Below are positions 4,955 to 6,132 of a stretch of 6,132 nucleotides of DNA, piece after piece. The DNA is taken from NCBI GenBank assembly GCA_964471755.1, contig CAYYJM010000334.1, positions 1-6,132 of the forward strand. The letters are read 5' to 3'. The stretch is from CAYYJM01 sp964471755. GTDB taxonomy: Bacteria; Planctomycetota; Planctomycetia; Gemmatales; Gemmataceae. The translations under genes and the position numbers were made by a program. Within the stretch, counting starts at the first letter, position 1. Every line of letters begins with the position of its first letter. The notes under the pieces were generated by a model. That model saw nothing but the letters and a program-made list of their open reading frames with translations, had not been told where the DNA came from and made no database searches.

Positions 4955-6132
4955 TCAGTAGTTGAAGCGAAACTCCGCGCTGGTGATCAGCGCCCAGACG
5001 ATCTGCTTGCAGGCGTCCACCTTGCGATCGCTTCGCTTCGTCAGGTAGGCCATCATCGCCTGCGTCTCCTCGGCTCGCGGAGCCCGTGACAGGACCGCCC
5101 AGACGGCCGTCTCGACCAACTCCTTCGGATCGTCGATCTTCTTGAGTCGGCCGACGAGACGGTCGCCGCCGTCGGTCAGGAACTCGCGTTCGATCCGCTC
5201 GCTGTTGCTGAACAGCAGGGCCTCGGCGACGCTGATCTGGAAGTCCTGGCCCGGCTGGTCGAGCAGGCTAGCGAAGCCGCCGGCTCCGTTCTCGATCCCC
5301 TCGATCTTCTTCTCGACGTCGGCTGGCTTCACGTCCTTGCCGAAGGCCGCCGGGTCGGTCGTCGCCAGGCGGAGCGACGCGGACATCTGCATCGGTCCGA
5401 GCGGTCGGAGTTGAGCCATCGCGAACTGATTCGGGCGGGGCGCATCGCCCTGTTCCCACCGACTGCTGCGAGCGTAGGTCTGGCTCAGGACCAGACCGCG
5501 CGTCAGCCGCCTGAGATCGTAGCCGTGCGCGATCAGGTCATTGGCCAGCCAGGTGAGCAGGTCGGGATGGTTCGACAGATTGCCCGCGTGCATCTGGTCG
5601 AGCGGCTCGACCAGGCCGATGCCGTGCAGACGGGCCCAGAGGCGGTTGACGATGCTCCGGGCAATCAAGTCACGCTGGCCCGGCTTGAGGGCCACCTCGA
5701 CGAGTTGGGCGCGAGCGCTGTTCTTCGGCAGCGGAGCCGGTTTCTTCTCCTTCTTGAAGCGCTCGAAGTACTCCTTCTCCTTCGCCTGCCCGTCCTTCGA
5801 CGGCTCCTCGATGACACCACCCTCGAGCTTCGTGCCAGTCAGGAACAGGAAGCCGGCGACCTTCTCCTGGCTCTTGACCGTCTTGAACTTGACCTGGCCG
5901 TGGTCGCGCTCGGCGAGGAGGCCGCCGTTGTCGAAGGTCCGGGCGAGGAACGCCTTCAGGCCGAAGAAGTGGTCCTGCTTCCAGTCCTCGACGCGCGGGT
6001 GATCGTGGCAGCGGGCGCAGGAGATGTCCACGCCGAAGAAGAGAGCGCTGACCTCGGCCGTCACCTTGTCGAGATCGTCGATACGGATGCGAAGGAACTC
6101 GGCGGCGGACTTCTGCTTCGGGTCGTTCTGAT
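4955..6132 (-). CDS. DUF1549/DUF1553 (PSD1-type) cytochrome-c-like protein, C-terminal part (5' end outside window)
   Basis: The frame is open to the right edge and gives 391 residues. The GTG at 6064 is an internal valine rather than a start, since the upstream codons continue the family sequence (QNDPKQKSAAEFLRIRIDDL). The first part is the end of DUF1549 (PSCyt2) and contains CARCHDHP (38-45), a CxxCH motif that could bind haem c. A charged Lys/Glu-rich linker follows (about 111-134), then DUF1553 (PSD1, about 142-385), with IVNRLWARLHGIGLVEP (160-176), SNHPDLLTWLANDLIAHGYDL, LVLSQTYARSSRW, and the typical terminal ITSAEFRFNY. Full-length members are about 700-1000 residues with an N-terminal signal and often a further cytochrome c domain, both expected beyond the edge. 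It is the upstream gene of the DUF1501/WD40 cluster. Function is unknown; an extracytoplasmic redox role is inferred only from the CxxCH motif. Confidence 0.92.
   Translation of the reverse strand, partial: QNDPKQKSAAEFLRIRIDDLDKVTAEVSALFFGVDISCARCHDHPRVEDWKQDHFFGLKAFLARTFDNGGLLAERDHGQVKFKTVKSQEKVAGFLFLTGTKLEGGVIEEPSKDGQAKEKEYFERFKKEKKPAPLPKNSARAQLVEVALKPGQRDLIARSIVNRLWARLHGIGLVEPLDQMHAGNLSNHPDLLTWLANDLIAHGYDLRRLTRGLVLSQTYARSSRWEQGDAPRPNQFAMAQLRPLGPMQMSASLRLATTDPAAFGKDVKPADVEKKIEGIENGAGGFASLLDQPGQDFQISVAEALLFSNSERIEREFLTDGGDRLVGRLKKIDDPKELVETAVWAVLSRAPRAEETQAMMAYLTKRSDRKVDACKQIVWALITSAEFRFNY

Noticed and set aside
6062..6064. GTG as the start of the DUF1553 gene
   Set aside because: The frame stays open to the window edge and the upstream codons read as normal DUF1549 sequence leading to the CxxCH motif, so this GTG is an internal valine.

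Overview
The window comes from a GC-rich bacterial genome and reads as a member of the Planctomycetota, most likely a Gemmata-type lineage. Three things point there. It holds a DUF1549/DUF1553 protein with an internal CxxCH motif next to a Tat-exported DUF1501 protein and a WD40 protein. It has a TIGR02996-type N-terminal domain fused to a SUMF1 (FGE-sulfatase) domain. It has a Uma2-family protein with a coiled-coil tail. The taxonomic call is inference from family content, not from a marker gene.

Layout from left to right. At 1-417 (minus) lies the N-terminal part of a MobA-like nucleotidyltransferase, running off the left edge. A 118-bp gap with several inverted repeats follows. At 536-1555 (minus) lies a TIGR02996-SUMF1 protein. 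A divergent intergenic region (1556-1667) separates it from a Uma2-family gene (1668-2399, plus), whose tail is interrupted by a 10-N assembly gap. This gene converges on the next one, and the 20-bp spacer and both stop codons form one hairpin. The right 60% is a single minus-strand cluster, read from the right edge inwards: DUF1549/DUF1553 (4955-6132, 5' end missing), DUF1501 (3501-4814) and WD40 (2420-3421). Each of the two gaps inside this cluster is almost filled by a strong palindromic element, and the two elements differ in type.

The cluster is the common planctomycete 'PSD1-DUF1501' pair with a WD40 partner. No biochemical function is established for it. The sequence suggests a cytochrome-c-like protein acting outside the cytoplasm, a Tat-exported alkaline-phosphatase-superfamily relative, and a beta-propeller with no visible export signal. 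The left half holds unrelated genes. I found no CRISPR array, RNA gene, transposase or prophage. The most notable non-coding content is the intergenic palindromic elements, which look like dispersed repeats. I did not find convincing evidence for an entirely new system.
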